From assembly GCA_030145015.1 (NCBI GenBank), contig JAQYWI010000073.1, positions 1-23,387 on the forward strand: a stretch of DNA of 23,387 nucleotides. The letters run 5' to 3'. A model generated the notes under the pieces. That model was given only the letters and a program-made list of their open reading frames with translations, was not told the origin of the DNA and searched no databases. The DNA comes from Desulfobacterales bacterium. GTDB taxonomy: Bacteria; Desulfobacterota; Desulfobacteria; Desulfobacterales; JAHEIW01. Every line of letters starts with the position of its first letter. Position 1 is the first letter of the stretch. Position numbers and translations under genes: made by a program. Shown here in pieces: positions 16,137 to 22,485 of the stretch.

Positions 16137-17516
16137 CTAGAGATTGTCCACCATCTCTTCAGGCGCTAAATTTTCAAAGCGGGTGTAAGCATCAAGGAAT
16201 GTGAGGGTAGCTTTTCCGGTGGGACCATTGCGTTGCTTGGCCAATATGATTTCTGCCATTCCCTTTTTGGGATTATTTTCTTCCTGATTGTATACATCGT
16301 CTCTGTATATAAAAGCGACCACATCGGCATCCTGCTCCAGGGCGCCGGATTCTCTCAAATCAGAAAGCTTCGGACGCTTATCATTACGCTGTTCGAGCAT
16401 TCGGTTGAGCTGAGAAAGGGCCAAAACCGGTATCTCAAGCTCTTTCGCCAACGCCTTCAATGAACGCGACATTTCCGATATTTCAAGATCCCTGCGTTCT
16501 GCGCCGCTCCGTGACTTCATTAATTGCAGGTAGTCGATGATGATAAGCCCGATATTTTTATCCATTTTAAGCCGGCGCGCTTTCGCCCGTATTTCCATTG
16601 CGGAAAGGCTGGGAGAATCATCAATATAAATCGAGGATTCGGATAAGATGCCGGCGGCATCCGTAAGCCGATGCCAGTCATCCATGCTGAAAAACCCGCC
16701 TCTCAAACGGGAGGAATCCAGACGGGCCTCGGCACAGAGCATCCTCAGCGACAATTGTTCTTTTGACATTTCCAGGGAAAATACGGCCACAGGGATATTT
16801 GCATCAACGGCTGCGTTTCTGGCAATATTTAACGCCAATGCTGTTTTGCCCATGCTCGGACGGGCAGCCAGGATAATCAGGTCAGATTTCTGCAATCCGG
16901 AAGTCAGGTTGTCTAACTGTCCAAAGCCCATGGGGACACCGGTCACCAGACTTTTATTGCCCTGGTTTTCTTCAAGCGTTTCAATGTTGCCAATGATGAG
17001 TCGACTGATCGGATAAAATGCCTGGCTTGATTTTCTTTCTGAAATCTCAAAGATCGATGCTTCTGCAAAGTCAATAATATCGTCGACATTGCCGCGGCCA
17101 TCATAGCAGCGTTTGGCGATGGCATTGGTTTTCTCGATTAAGCGCCTTAGCGATGCCTTGTCGGCAATAATTTTAGCATAATGCTGGGCATTGATGGCCA
17201 GGGGGACCGTGTCAACAAGTCGAGCCAGATAGCTGGCCCCGCCAACTGCTTCGATCTGGCCTTTTGCTTTTAAATTGTTGGCTAACGTTACCAAATCCAC
17301 GGGTTCGCCGTTATCAAATAAATCGATGATGGCGGCAAAGATCTTCTGATGTGCCGTTCGGTAAAAATCATCGGCTGAGAGAATCTCAACAACATCAAGC
17401 AGGGTGTTGTTGTCGACCAGGATAGCGCTCAGAAGGGATTCTTCCGCCTCGATACTTTGAGGCGGCAGATGGTATAGAGAAGGATCTTTTTGGTTTTGCA
17501 ACTGTTGATCTGCCAT
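16137..17516 (-). CDS. dnaB: Replicative DNA helicase
   Basis: DnaB is the hexameric helicase that unwinds DNA at the replication fork and contacts primase and the initiator. The 459-residue protein has the N-terminal domain starting PPQSIEAEESLL, Walker A ARPSMGKT at residues 218-225, FSLEMSKEQL, Walker B IIIDYLQLM near 330, and the C-terminal DLRESGALEQDADVV and R-finger region. Length is normal and there is no intein. The ATG at 17516 starts at the usual place, though no clear Shine-Dalgarno sequence precedes it. It follows rplI by about 90 bases, the conserved rplI-dnaB order, and is followed by a family B palindrome. Confidence 0.97.
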   Translation of the reverse strand: MADQQLQNQKDPSLYHLPPQSIEAEESLLSAILVDNNTLLDVVEILSADDFYRTAHQKIFAAIIDLFDNGEPVDLVTLANNLKAKGQIEAVGGASYLARLVDTVPLAINAQHYAKIIADKASLRRLIEKTNAIAKRCYDGRGNVDDIIDFAEASIFEISERKSSQAFYPISRLIIGNIETLEENQGNKSLVTGVPMGFGQLDNLTSGLQKSDLIILAARPSMGKTALALNIARNAAVDANIPVAVFSLEMSKEQLSLRMLCAEARLDSSRLRGGFFSMDDWHRLTDAAGILSESSIYIDDSPSLSAMEIRAKARRLKMDKNIGLIIIDYLQLMKSRSGAERRDLEISEMSRSLKALAKELEIPVLALSQLNRMLEQRNDKRPKLSDLRESGALEQDADVVAFIYRDDVYNQEENNPKKGMAEIILAKQRNGPTGKATLTFLDAYTRFENLAPEEMVDNL

Positions 17517-17609
17517 TGGTTTTGAGGAGCGAATAGGGTTGGAAAGGGGTGTTGCTCATTCATAGCTTACCCCTAAATACACGGTCTTGAATCAATTGTA
17601 AATTACAAA

Positions 17610-18053
17610 TTATTCCGGCACGATTTCAATCGTTATTTCGGGTTCAACCTCCTTGTAAACCCGAATGGGGATCTTATACGATCCAATTGCTTTGATGGGT
17701 TCTTGAAGTAGCACCATGCGCTTTTCAACCACGATATCCTGGTCGGCGAGAGCATCAACGATGTCGCGCACCGAAACAGAGCCGTAAAGACGATCTTCTT
17801 CACTTACCTTGGCAGCGATGCTACAGGCCACGCCCTCAAGTTTTTGAGCCATTTCTTCCGCAACTTTTCGCTCTTTGGCGATCTGGAGTTCGACTTTGCC
17901 GCTTTCCTGCAGCAACATTTTCCGATTTTGGGGTGTTGCCTGAACCGCCTTATTTTTGGGCAAGAGATAGTTACGGGCGTAGCCATCCGATACAGTTACT
18001 TCACTGCCGATGATACCAAGGGAATCAATCGTTTCTTTTAGGATAACCTTCAT
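17610..18053 (-). CDS. rplI: 50S ribosomal protein L9
   Basis: Ribosomal protein bL9 (147 residues) reaches between neighbouring ribosomes with a long helix joining two RNA-binding domains. The N-terminal signature is MKVILKETIDSLGIIGSEVTVSDGYARNYL; the connecting helix and a C-terminal domain ending EITIEIVPE follow. The ATG at 18053 is chosen because family members start MKVIL and a strong GGAGG lies just upstream (18062-18066). Longer in-frame starts would run through a transposon-like repeat at 18068-18214. It lies between a DUF2232 gene and dnaB. Confidence 0.96.
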   Translation of the reverse strand: MKVILKETIDSLGIIGSEVTVSDGYARNYLLPKNKAVQATPQNRKMLLQESGKVELQIAKERKVAEEMAQKLEGVACSIAAKVSEEDRLYGSVSVRDIVDALADQDIVVEKRMVLLQEPIKAIGSYKIPIRVYKEVEPEITIEIVPE

Positions 18054-18067
18054 CTTCAAACCTCCGC

Positions 18068-18214
18068 TAGAACCTATCTCAAAAATGCGTCTAAGTGCCC
18101 AGGGCTGCGTTGTCCCCCGAATTGAAATACTCACGTACTGCGTGTACGCTCCGTTTTCAATCCGCGGGACGCCTTACCCTGAACCCTTAGCCACTATTTT
18201 TGAAATAGGTTCTA
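18068..18214 (-). mobile_element. MITE-like element with 19-base terminal inverted repeats
   Basis: TAGAACCTATCTCAAAAAT (18068-18086) is inverted at 18196-18214 with a single mismatch. Total length is 147 bp. Inside, GTCCCCCGAATTGAAA is roughly inverted as TTTTCAATCCGCGGGAC, with CGTACTGCGTGTACG near the centre. The outermost bases are TA on both sides, which would fit a TA target duplication as made by IS630/Tc1-mariner transposases; that assignment is inference. It contains no transposase. Its left end is one base from the GGAGG ribosome-binding site of rplI, so transcripts from the upstream genes would read through it. Confidence 0.8.
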
Positions 18215-18242
18215 ATATTTAACAAGTTTTGTATAGACCAAA

Positions 18243-19169
18243 TTAAGCTTTTATTTTCTTGAGTTTTCGGAAATCGAACCACATATCGAAAATCCCAATT
18301 CCAATGACAGCTATCAACGCTAATTGTTGCAAAGCAATTAGACTGTACAATAGAATTTTAAAAAATCGAGGAACCTTTTTTCTTTCAAAGAAAAACGACA
18401 CGATACCCATGCCTTGAAAAAAGTAGATCGTCATCGATATCAACAGTACGTTTAAGCCGAACAACTTAATGGCACCGGCGGGAAACAGCATCAATAAGCC
18501 ACAACCAATTAAGGGCCAAACCAAGAAGTCAGGGGCCTGCCACTGATTCAATTTTTCATAATCCGTATGAAGCCGAAACTTGTCTTTTAGCAGGGCCTTG
18601 GATATCAGGATATTGATCCAGATAACCAGCAACATCGAAGCAATTGACAAAGCCGGAATAATTCTCACCAGAATGTACTGGATTTTGTCCAGTGAGCCTT
18701 GAATCAGACGGAGATTTTCTTCAGACATCCCCAGGCTTTGATACAGTGCCAGGCTAAGTTCTATATTATGGGCTACATATTGAGATAAAATGGTGAATAG
18801 ATTCTTGCCGGATACGCTGCTAAAAATAAAAAGGCTAACAATTGCGCTAATTAAAACCACCCCGCACGTATACAGCATGGTTTTATTAATCGGAAAACGA
18901 TATTCCAACAGTTCCCCTAAAATAAAGCCGATCAGCAGTAGCCCCGCAAAGAACACAACATCAATCGTGAAGCTGCTCAGTACGACAACCATGATAATGA
19001 ATCCCAGGACCGGGATTATGACACCGGTTTTCCTGCCAAGCTTGATGCGATAGTAAAGCGTCGGCAGGGGGATAAACAGGCTGCAGAAAAATCCAAATAC
19101 AGGGATCAAAATTGAAGCAGCAAATATCAGGCTGGTGATCAAAACGCCGTTTACAATATCTTTTAGCAT
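18243..19169 (-). CDS. DUF2232 (YybS-like) multi-pass membrane protein
   Basis: This 308-residue protein has about eight hydrophobic segments (roughly residues 5-25, 28-42, 48-85, 98-117, 165-190, 218-232, 236-255 and 275-298). It starts MLKDIVNGVLITSLIFAASI and has the LLIGFILGELLEYRF and IPALSIASMLLVIWINIL helices of the DUF2232/YybS family. Proteins of this family are regularly found between rpsR and rplI in Desulfobacterota and in the corresponding yybS-rplI-dnaC region of Firmicutes. Function is unknown; some relatives resemble S components of energy-coupling-factor transporters. GGGGAA lies very close to the ATG, so the exact start is less sure. It belongs to the rpsF operon. Confidence 0.82.
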   Translation of the reverse strand: MLKDIVNGVLITSLIFAASILIPVFGFFCSLFIPLPTLYYRIKLGRKTGVIIPVLGFIIMVVVLSSFTIDVVFFAGLLLIGFILGELLEYRFPINKTMLYTCGVVLISAIVSLFIFSSVSGKNLFTILSQYVAHNIELSLALYQSLGMSEENLRLIQGSLDKIQYILVRIIPALSIASMLLVIWINILISKALLKDKFRLHTDYEKLNQWQAPDFLVWPLIGCGLLMLFPAGAIKLFGLNVLLISMTIYFFQGMGIVSFFFERKKVPRFFKILLYSLIALQQLALIAVIGIGIFDMWFDFRKLKKIKA

Positions 19170-19224
19170 TTCCCCAACATATCCCGAGTGGTTGAGGATT
19201 ATCCTTCCCCTGGCGGTGATAATG

Positions 19225-19500
19225 TCAATTTAATTCAACGGATCCTACATATGGCAGCAAAGCAATCGTACGCGCGCGCTTGATTGCGTGGGTTAATTGA
19301 CGCTGATGCTTTGCGCAACTACCTGATATTCGTCTGGGAATAATTTTTCCGCGTTCGGTAAGAAAATATTTTAGTGCTTTTGGATCCTTGTAATTAATTG
19401 CCATACTCGTATCAGCACAAAACCGGCAAACTTTACGCCGATGGTAAATTCGTTTTTTTCGTTTTGGTTTTCTATTTGCATGATGGGGATTGGGAGCCAT
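19225..19500 (-). CDS. rpsR: 30S ribosomal protein S18, cysteine-containing form
   Basis: Ribosomal protein bS18 (91 residues) pairs with S6 on the 30S platform. The family core is clear: [26 protein letters not shown] and [20 protein letters not shown]. Before it, VCRFCAD and later GSCAKHQ provide a C-x2-C...C-x2-H set, so this is the zinc-binding (C+) form of S18. The ATG is one base after the rpsF stop; GAGG within the last codons of rpsF serves as ribosome-binding site, a sign of tight coupling. Confidence 0.96.
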   Translation of the reverse strand: MAPNPHHANRKPKRKKRIYHRRKVCRFCADTSMAINYKDPKALKYFLTERGKIIPRRISGSCAKHQRQLTHAIKRARTIALLPYVGSVELN

Positions 19501-19501
19501 T

Positions 19502-20125
19502 TTATTTTATTTCCTCCTCGGTTTCAGTTGGGGTTGTATCGGCCTCATTTACTTCGGGTTCGGGAGGCTGTGTTTCGGGAAGTTGCGCCTGCTTTTCAGG
19601 CGTTTCTATTTCCGAGGGTTCCGCCTGATCTTCAGAGGTCTCCGCTTCAGAGGGCTTCGTCTGATCTTCAGGGGTCTCCGTTTCCGAGGGTTTCGCCTGA
19701 TCTTCGGGTGCCTCTATTTCAGAGGGTTCTGTCTGTTCTTCAGGTGTCTCTGTTGCGGCAGGCTCCGCCGGTTCTTCAAGCACTTCTGCTTTGCTTTCGG
19801 CTGCGGCAACTTCTTCCTTTATTTTTTCAATATCCGCATTTTTATCAAGTAACACCGTCATATATTTTAGAACACGATCATCAATTCGAAAAAACCGTTC
19901 GATTTCGTCGACCACCGCGCCCGTTCCGCAAAAGTCGAATCGAAGGTAATAGCCGCGTTCTTTCTTTTTAATTTCATAAGCGAGTTTTTTGGTGCCCCAA
20001 TCATCTATAAACGCCAGATAACCGTCCTGTTGCGCGATCACATCTTTAACTCTTTCTAAGACCGGTTCTCGTTCCTCAGCAGACAGATCCGGATCGATAA
20101 TGATAATTGTTTCGTAACGTCGCAT
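19502..20125 (-). CDS. rpsF: 30S ribosomal protein S6 with a long acidic repeat tail
   Basis: The first about 105 residues are an ordinary bS6: [38 protein letters not shown], and [17 protein letters not shown]6 binds S18 and 16S rRNA on the 30S platform. Unusually, the protein continues to 207 residues with an acidic tail. From residue 126 to 185 it has five consecutive 12-residue units of the form ETPEDQxKPSEx, then a few more Pro/Glu residues, ending ETEEEIK. E. coli S6 is known to receive added C-terminal glutamates from RimK; here an acidic tail is encoded in the gene. The ATG at 20125 has AAAGGAGG (20130-20137) before it. First gene of the operon. Confidence 0.96.
   Translation of the reverse strand: MRRYETIIIIDPDLSAEEREPVLERVKDVIAQQDGYLAFIDDWGTKKLAYEIKKKERGYYLRFDFCGTGAVVDEIERFFRIDDRVLKYMTVLLDKNADIEKIKEEVAAAESKAEVLEEPAEPAATETPEEQTEPSEIEAPEDQAKPSETETPEDQTKPSEAETSEDQAEPSEIETPEKQAQLPETQPPEPEVNEADTTPTETEEEIK
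19571..19750 (-). repeat. Five 36-bp tandem repeats within rpsF
   Basis: These code for the five 12-residue acidic units of the S6 tail (residues 126-185). The units are [48 protein letters not shown] and [12 protein letters not shown]. The frame is preserved throughout, so unit number could vary between strains without damage to the gene. Confidence 0.9.
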
Positions 20126-20148
20126 AATGCCTCCTTTTGGCTGATAAA

Positions 20149-20168
20149 GCCCTGTTTTAATACAGAGC
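20149..20168 (-). promoter_or_regulatory. Hairpin in the rpsF leader
   Basis: On the - strand GCUCUGU and ACAGGGC form a seven-pair stem (one GU) with the loop AUUAAA. The stem lies 11 bases before the rpsF Shine-Dalgarno sequence; a second small stem, GGCU...AGCC, sits closer. S6:S18 complexes are known to repress rpsF in several bacteria through a leader hairpin, so this is a candidate site. The usual CCG bulge is not obvious. Confidence 0.4.
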
Positions 20169-20199
20169 AAGGAAATGTGATTCCTCTAACTGATTTTGA

Positions 20200-20242
20200 A
20201 CTTAAACTGTTGCTTTTAGCATTGTCAAAAACATACTGTCAA
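20200..20242 (-). promoter_or_regulatory. Two overlapping sigma-70-type promoters for the rpsF operon
   Basis: Reading leftward, TTGACA (20242-20237) is followed after 18 bases by an extended TGC-TAAAAG (20218-20213). A second TTGACA (20228-20223) is followed after 17 bases by TTAAGT (20205-20200). Both -35 boxes are perfect. They lie about 75-115 bases upstream of rpsF and fit a strong ribosomal-protein operon promoter. Confidence 0.6.
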
Positions 20243-20366
20243 GATGAAATGCTACCAAATTTGATTTTTTGACTCAAAACCATTGAAAATTTTATGAATT
20301 TGAATTTTTTCCTTGCTTTTTTTCCATTTTGGTACCTTGGGCGTATTTACGGAGGAAGCTGATGCC

Positions 20367-20585
20367 ATGATAGACGAGGCGACCCTGCAACATTTTATAT
20401 TGGGTATGATGATGGCGCTGACATATCCAACCTTTCGGCGCTTTAAATATCCATATTTGGGTCTAATACTGATACATCCGTTTATTATCGAGGGGGTTCA
20501 GTTTTTCATGCCGAATCGAACACCGGATACAACGGATGCATTCGTGGGTTTGGTGGGGACCCTTTTGGGGTTTTGTTTAGTTTAA
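20367..20585 (+). CDS. Small VanZ-like membrane protein
   Basis: This 72-residue protein has two or three hydrophobic segments (about 8-20, 30-48 and 58-72). It carries the VanZ-family pattern Glu42-x2-Gln45-x5-Arg51-x5-Asp57 followed by Gly61 and Gly68, in IIEGVQFFMPNRTPDTTDAF. VanZ itself gives low-level teicoplanin resistance, but most small VanZ-like proteins have no known role. This one is only about half the length of typical VanZ. The ATG at 20367 follows GGAGGA (20351-20356). It is transcribed divergently from rpsF and is closed by a hairpin terminator that overlaps its stop. The gene is likely real; the function is unknown. Confidence 0.65.
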   Translation: MIDEATLQHFILGMMMALTYPTFRRFKYPYLGLILIHPFIIEGVQFFMPNRTPDTTDAFVGLVGTLLGFCLV

Positions 20586-20622
20586 AAAAGCGTTCAGGTA
20601 TGATTACCTGGAAGCTTTTTTA
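20584..20622 (+). terminator. Terminator after the VanZ-like gene
   Basis: AAAAAAGC-GTT-CAGGTA (20584-20600) pairs with TACCTG-GAA-GCTTTTTT (20605-20621), with two mismatches and a TGAT loop. The A-run and T-run make it usable in both directions. Confidence 0.82.
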
Positions 20623-20625
20623 TTT

Positions 20626-20679
20626 TGTCGGGCTGTGAAGTAATCAAACCTTCGGCCTGCTGATGAAGAATCTAAATTT
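20626..20679 (-). pseudogene. Degenerate tRNA 3'-half remnant, copy 1
   Basis: Read on the - strand, this resembles the 3' half of a tRNA: TTCTTCATCAG (anticodon-arm like), GAAGGTTTGATTACTTC (T arm with one broken pair), then ACAGCCCGACA where a CCA end would be. It lines up over about 53 bases with the better preserved tRNA-Lys fragment at 21584-21633, sharing roughly three quarters of positions, including AAATTT before the anticodon arm. Both are followed by a T(G/A)GCAACT motif on the + strand. It looks like an old integration (att) site remnant rather than a working tRNA. Confidence 0.6.
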
Positions 20680-20680
20680 A

Positions 20681-20717
20681 GGGGATTTGGCAACTATAAG
20701 CCAGGCCCCTTTTTTTA
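20681..20717 (+). terminator. Possible second terminator
   Basis: GGGG-ATT-TGGC pairs with GCCA-GG-CCCC around the loop AACTATAA, followed by eight T residues (20710-20717). The internal loop makes it weaker than a perfect stem. It lies next to the tRNA remnant and before the stop of the convergent membrane-protein gene. Confidence 0.6.
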
Positions 20718-20731
20718 TTTACCGTTGGATT

Positions 20732-21013
20732 TTAACCGGGTGTTCCGGTATCTGAAGCGTCCCGATGATGGTCGCTTGATTGGCCAGAGGGGGTCGGATT
20801 GTCATTTGCAGCATCTGTAATTAAGTCCCTGTCTTGTTTATTTTGTTCGGTATTTTGAGATCTCATTATTAAAAAGATGTACGGTACTGAAAGAATTAAA
20901 ACGATGATGATAAGCGTCTTTAAAGCAATGACTCCTGATTTAATAAGCCAAATTGCTAAAAGCCAAAATGGGATAGAAATAATTGTGCCCCAGAAAATGC
21001 CGCGACGTATCAT
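20732..21013 (-). CDS. Small two-helix membrane protein, unknown function
   Basis: This 93-residue protein has two hydrophobic helices (about residues 7-27 and 31-50) and a polar, acidic C-terminal tail (51-93) rich in Asn, Asp, Ser and His, probably cytoplasmic or periplasmic and unstructured. The ATG at 21013 has AGAGGA about ten bases upstream. I do not recognise a family. It lies between two tRNA-Lys-like remnants, with two smaller putative membrane ORFs upstream on the same strand. Confidence 0.55.
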   Translation of the reverse strand: MIRRGIFWGTIISIPFWLLAIWLIKSGVIALKTLIIIVLILSVPYIFLIMRSQNTEQNKQDRDLITDAANDNPTPSGQSSDHHRDASDTGTPG

Positions 21014-21073
21014 AGAGAAATATCCTCTTGAATCAGAATGGAGAGGATGATTAACACAACAAATATAATATGT

Positions 21074-21101
21074 CTATATATATTCTTATTAATATATATA
21101 G
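21074..21101. repeat. AT-only inverted repeat upstream of the small membrane gene
   Basis: CTATATATA (21074-21082) is inverted as TATATATAG (21093-21101) with a 10-base spacer. It lies about 60 bases before the 93-residue gene in a strongly AT-rich stretch (21040-21190). It could be an operator or simply a product of base composition. Confidence 0.4.
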
Positions 21102-21232
21102 TTTGAATTCGATTTAATTAACTATAAATGTAGCTAAATAGTTATATTTCTTAAAATAAATATAGTTACTGGAATATAGAAAAAAGGAATTTATGTTTTG
21201 AGGATCGTATCTAAAAGCGGGAGGTTTTTAAC

Positions 21233-21310
21233 TCAGAATGGCCCATTTGAGGCGTAATAGGCCACAAAGAAGATGAGGAAAGTCAATGCGGTGATTACAA
21301 ATTTAATCAT
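21233..21310 (-). CDS. Putative 25-residue single-span membrane peptide
   Basis: ATG at 21310 opens MIKFVITALTFLIFFVAYYA, ending SNGPF. The peptide is almost wholly one membrane helix with a basic residue at the N-terminus, like known small membrane proteins. No clear Shine-Dalgarno sequence is seen, but it starts nine bases after the stop of another small membrane ORF and may be coupled to it. It may also be chance. Confidence 0.35.
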   Translation of the reverse strand: MIKFVITALTFLIFFVAYYASNGPF

Positions 21311-21319
21311 TTTAGATTG

Positions 21320-21469
21320 TTAAATCCGGTAGACTTTTTTCGGGCTTGTCAGCTTTTGCGTAATTGAATTATTGCTTTCTTTAATTTTTATACGGGGCAG
21401 TACCAAACCCAATATAAAAATTATCCCGAAACCTAATAGACTTATGCCTATGAATGTCAAATCACTCAA
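21320..21469 (-). CDS. Putative 49-residue single-span membrane protein
   Basis: TTG at 21469 opens MSDLTFIGISLLGFGIIFIL, continues GLVLPRIKIK and ends in a basic tail KKVYRI. An AAAGGTG ribosome-binding site is five bases upstream. The pattern, an N-terminal membrane helix then a positively charged cytoplasmic tail, is coherent for a real small protein. The non-ATG start and shortness limit confidence. It precedes the 25-residue and 93-residue ORFs on the same strand. Confidence 0.4.
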   Translation of the reverse strand: MSDLTFIGISLLGFGIIFILGLVLPRIKIKESNNSITQKLTSPKKVYRI

Positions 21470-21583
21470 GCAGCACCTTTTGAGGGTTTATTATTCCGGC
21501 AAATAACCTGAGCAAAATCATAGCATAAAAAATATAGGAACTAAAGGCCACTGGATTTTCGGGGGATAAATCGAGGTAAATGC

Positions 21584-21633
21584 TGGTGGGCCGTGAAGGA
21601 ATCGAACCTTCAACCTACTGATTAAGAGTCAAA
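21584..21633 (-). pseudogene. tRNA-Lys(CTT) 3'-half fragment, probable att site, copy 2
   Basis: On the - strand the sequence from the anticodon arm to CCA is that of tRNA-Lys: loop CTCTTAA (anticodon CTT), perfect T arm GAAGG-TTCGATT-CCTTC, acceptor strand ACGGCCC, discriminator A and CCA. The 5' half (acceptor 5' strand and D arm) is absent; the sequence upstream is unrelated and AT-rich. A 3' tRNA half alone is the usual footprint left by integrases that recombine into tRNA genes. No integrase gene is in the window. Confidence 0.75.
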
Positions 21634-21754
21634 TTTTAGCAACTTTGTAAGTACTGGTAATTGCATAAGTTACCGATTTTATTAGAGCCGATTGTATAAA
21701 CTATGGAATTTATGACCCACAAATAAATGGTTTATGTCAGTTATGTCAGTTGGG

Positions 21755-21782
21755 AAAGCCCCGATTTCGGTCGGGGTTTTTT
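21755..21782 (+). terminator. Orphan rho-independent terminator
   Basis: CCCCGA (21759-21764) and TCGGGG (21771-21776) pair around TTTCGG, with flanking AAA/TTT, followed by six T residues. No gene that it would serve is visible on the + strand upstream. It may be a leftover of a lost gene. Two direct copies of TTATGTCAG lie just before it (about 21732-21749). Confidence 0.82.
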
Positions 21783-22236
21783 ATTGCCATTAGATGATAT
21801 CTGCAATATTGGTGAACCTGTGTTATTCTCAATATCACAGGTTGATGCCAATAGGAAATGCTGGCAGATTTGTGGAAATTTAAATTTTGTGATTACATCA
21901 GCACATCCAAAATATTTTGGGCCTCTTTGAATTTCACACTAAGGCACGAATGTCACACTCTTAGATAAGCCAAAATTTGTTCTATTAGCAGATGCTATAT
22001 TTAGCATAAAGTTGATTATAAAGGGCTGGCTATTAGTATTAGTATGAAAAACCTGCTTTTGGAAAAACCTTATCCCAAGACAAAGAAACTGCTTTCTTTG
22101 TCTATTTCTTTAAGGCGAAATTCCTACAACCGGTGCAGGACTAATTATAACTTGCAATAGCTGGAAGATTGTAAATCACGTAGACATGCTTTAATAAGAT
22201 CATTCCGATCATTACCCCTAATGAGCAACGCACATT
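21783..22236. other. 454-bp stretch without a supported gene
   Basis: No convincing coding sequence or family motif is seen on either strand. One perfect hairpin is present: GACAAAGAAA (22079-22088) and TTTCTTTGTC (22093-22102) with the loop CTGC, followed by TATTTCTTT. It is low in GC, so a poor terminator. The stretch looks like decayed sequence in an accessory region. Confidence 0.6.
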
Positions 22237-22389
22237 ATGAAGCCCATCCCTAATTTTTCCCCGGTCATTAATAAAATAATCAACGAAGATGGCGGTTCCC
22301 AGTTTGATCCGGATGTGGTTGCGGCTTTCAATCAGGCCTATGAGGCCGGCAAAATCACCCATTATATGGAGACCGGTGATATTAAATGA
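22237..22389 (+). pseudogene. C-terminal fragment of an HD-GYP phosphodiesterase-like protein
   Basis: A 50-residue reading frame from ATG 22237 contains GGSQFDPDVVAAFNQAYEAG. The G-x-FDPxVVxAF motif is the conserved end of HD-GYP domains, which cut cyclic di-GMP. The catalytic HD and GYP motifs that should come before are missing: an in-frame stop lies just upstream (22222-22224), and no recognisable HD-GYP sequence was found in the preceding bases. This is best read as the remnant of a deleted gene. The fragment overlaps nothing and is followed by the convergent DUF364 gene. Confidence 0.55.
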
Positions 22390-22485
22390 TGTCGGTTCAA
22401 AGCCCCAATGTACCTTTTTTAAAAATTCCCCCTATAAGGGGTCCGGGCTTTTTAGGAGAAAAAAGATCCGGTGTGGAGCAGATCT

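Noticed and set aside
17520..17609. AGGGGT...ACCCCT stem between rplI and dnaB as a terminator
   Set aside because: Short six-pair stem with an 18-base loop and no T-run; it would also separate two normally co-transcribed genes.
18068..18134. Extended N-terminus of L9 starting at 18134
   Set aside because: The added residues are encoded by the inverted-repeat element; the standard MKVIL start with GGAGG lies at 18053.
19441..19971. Long + strand open frames with repetitive FRGLRF-type or LQRSPL-type peptides opposite rpsF
   Set aside because: They are antisense readings of the S6 acidic repeat region; the real frame is rpsF.
21584..21660. Intact tRNA-Lys gene
   Set aside because: Only the anticodon arm to CCA is present; the D arm and the 5' acceptor strand are missing upstream.
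21727..21930. Open frame of 67 codons on the + strand
   Set aside because: It runs straight through a strong rho-independent terminator (21755-21782) and resembles no family, so it is unlikely to be expressed.
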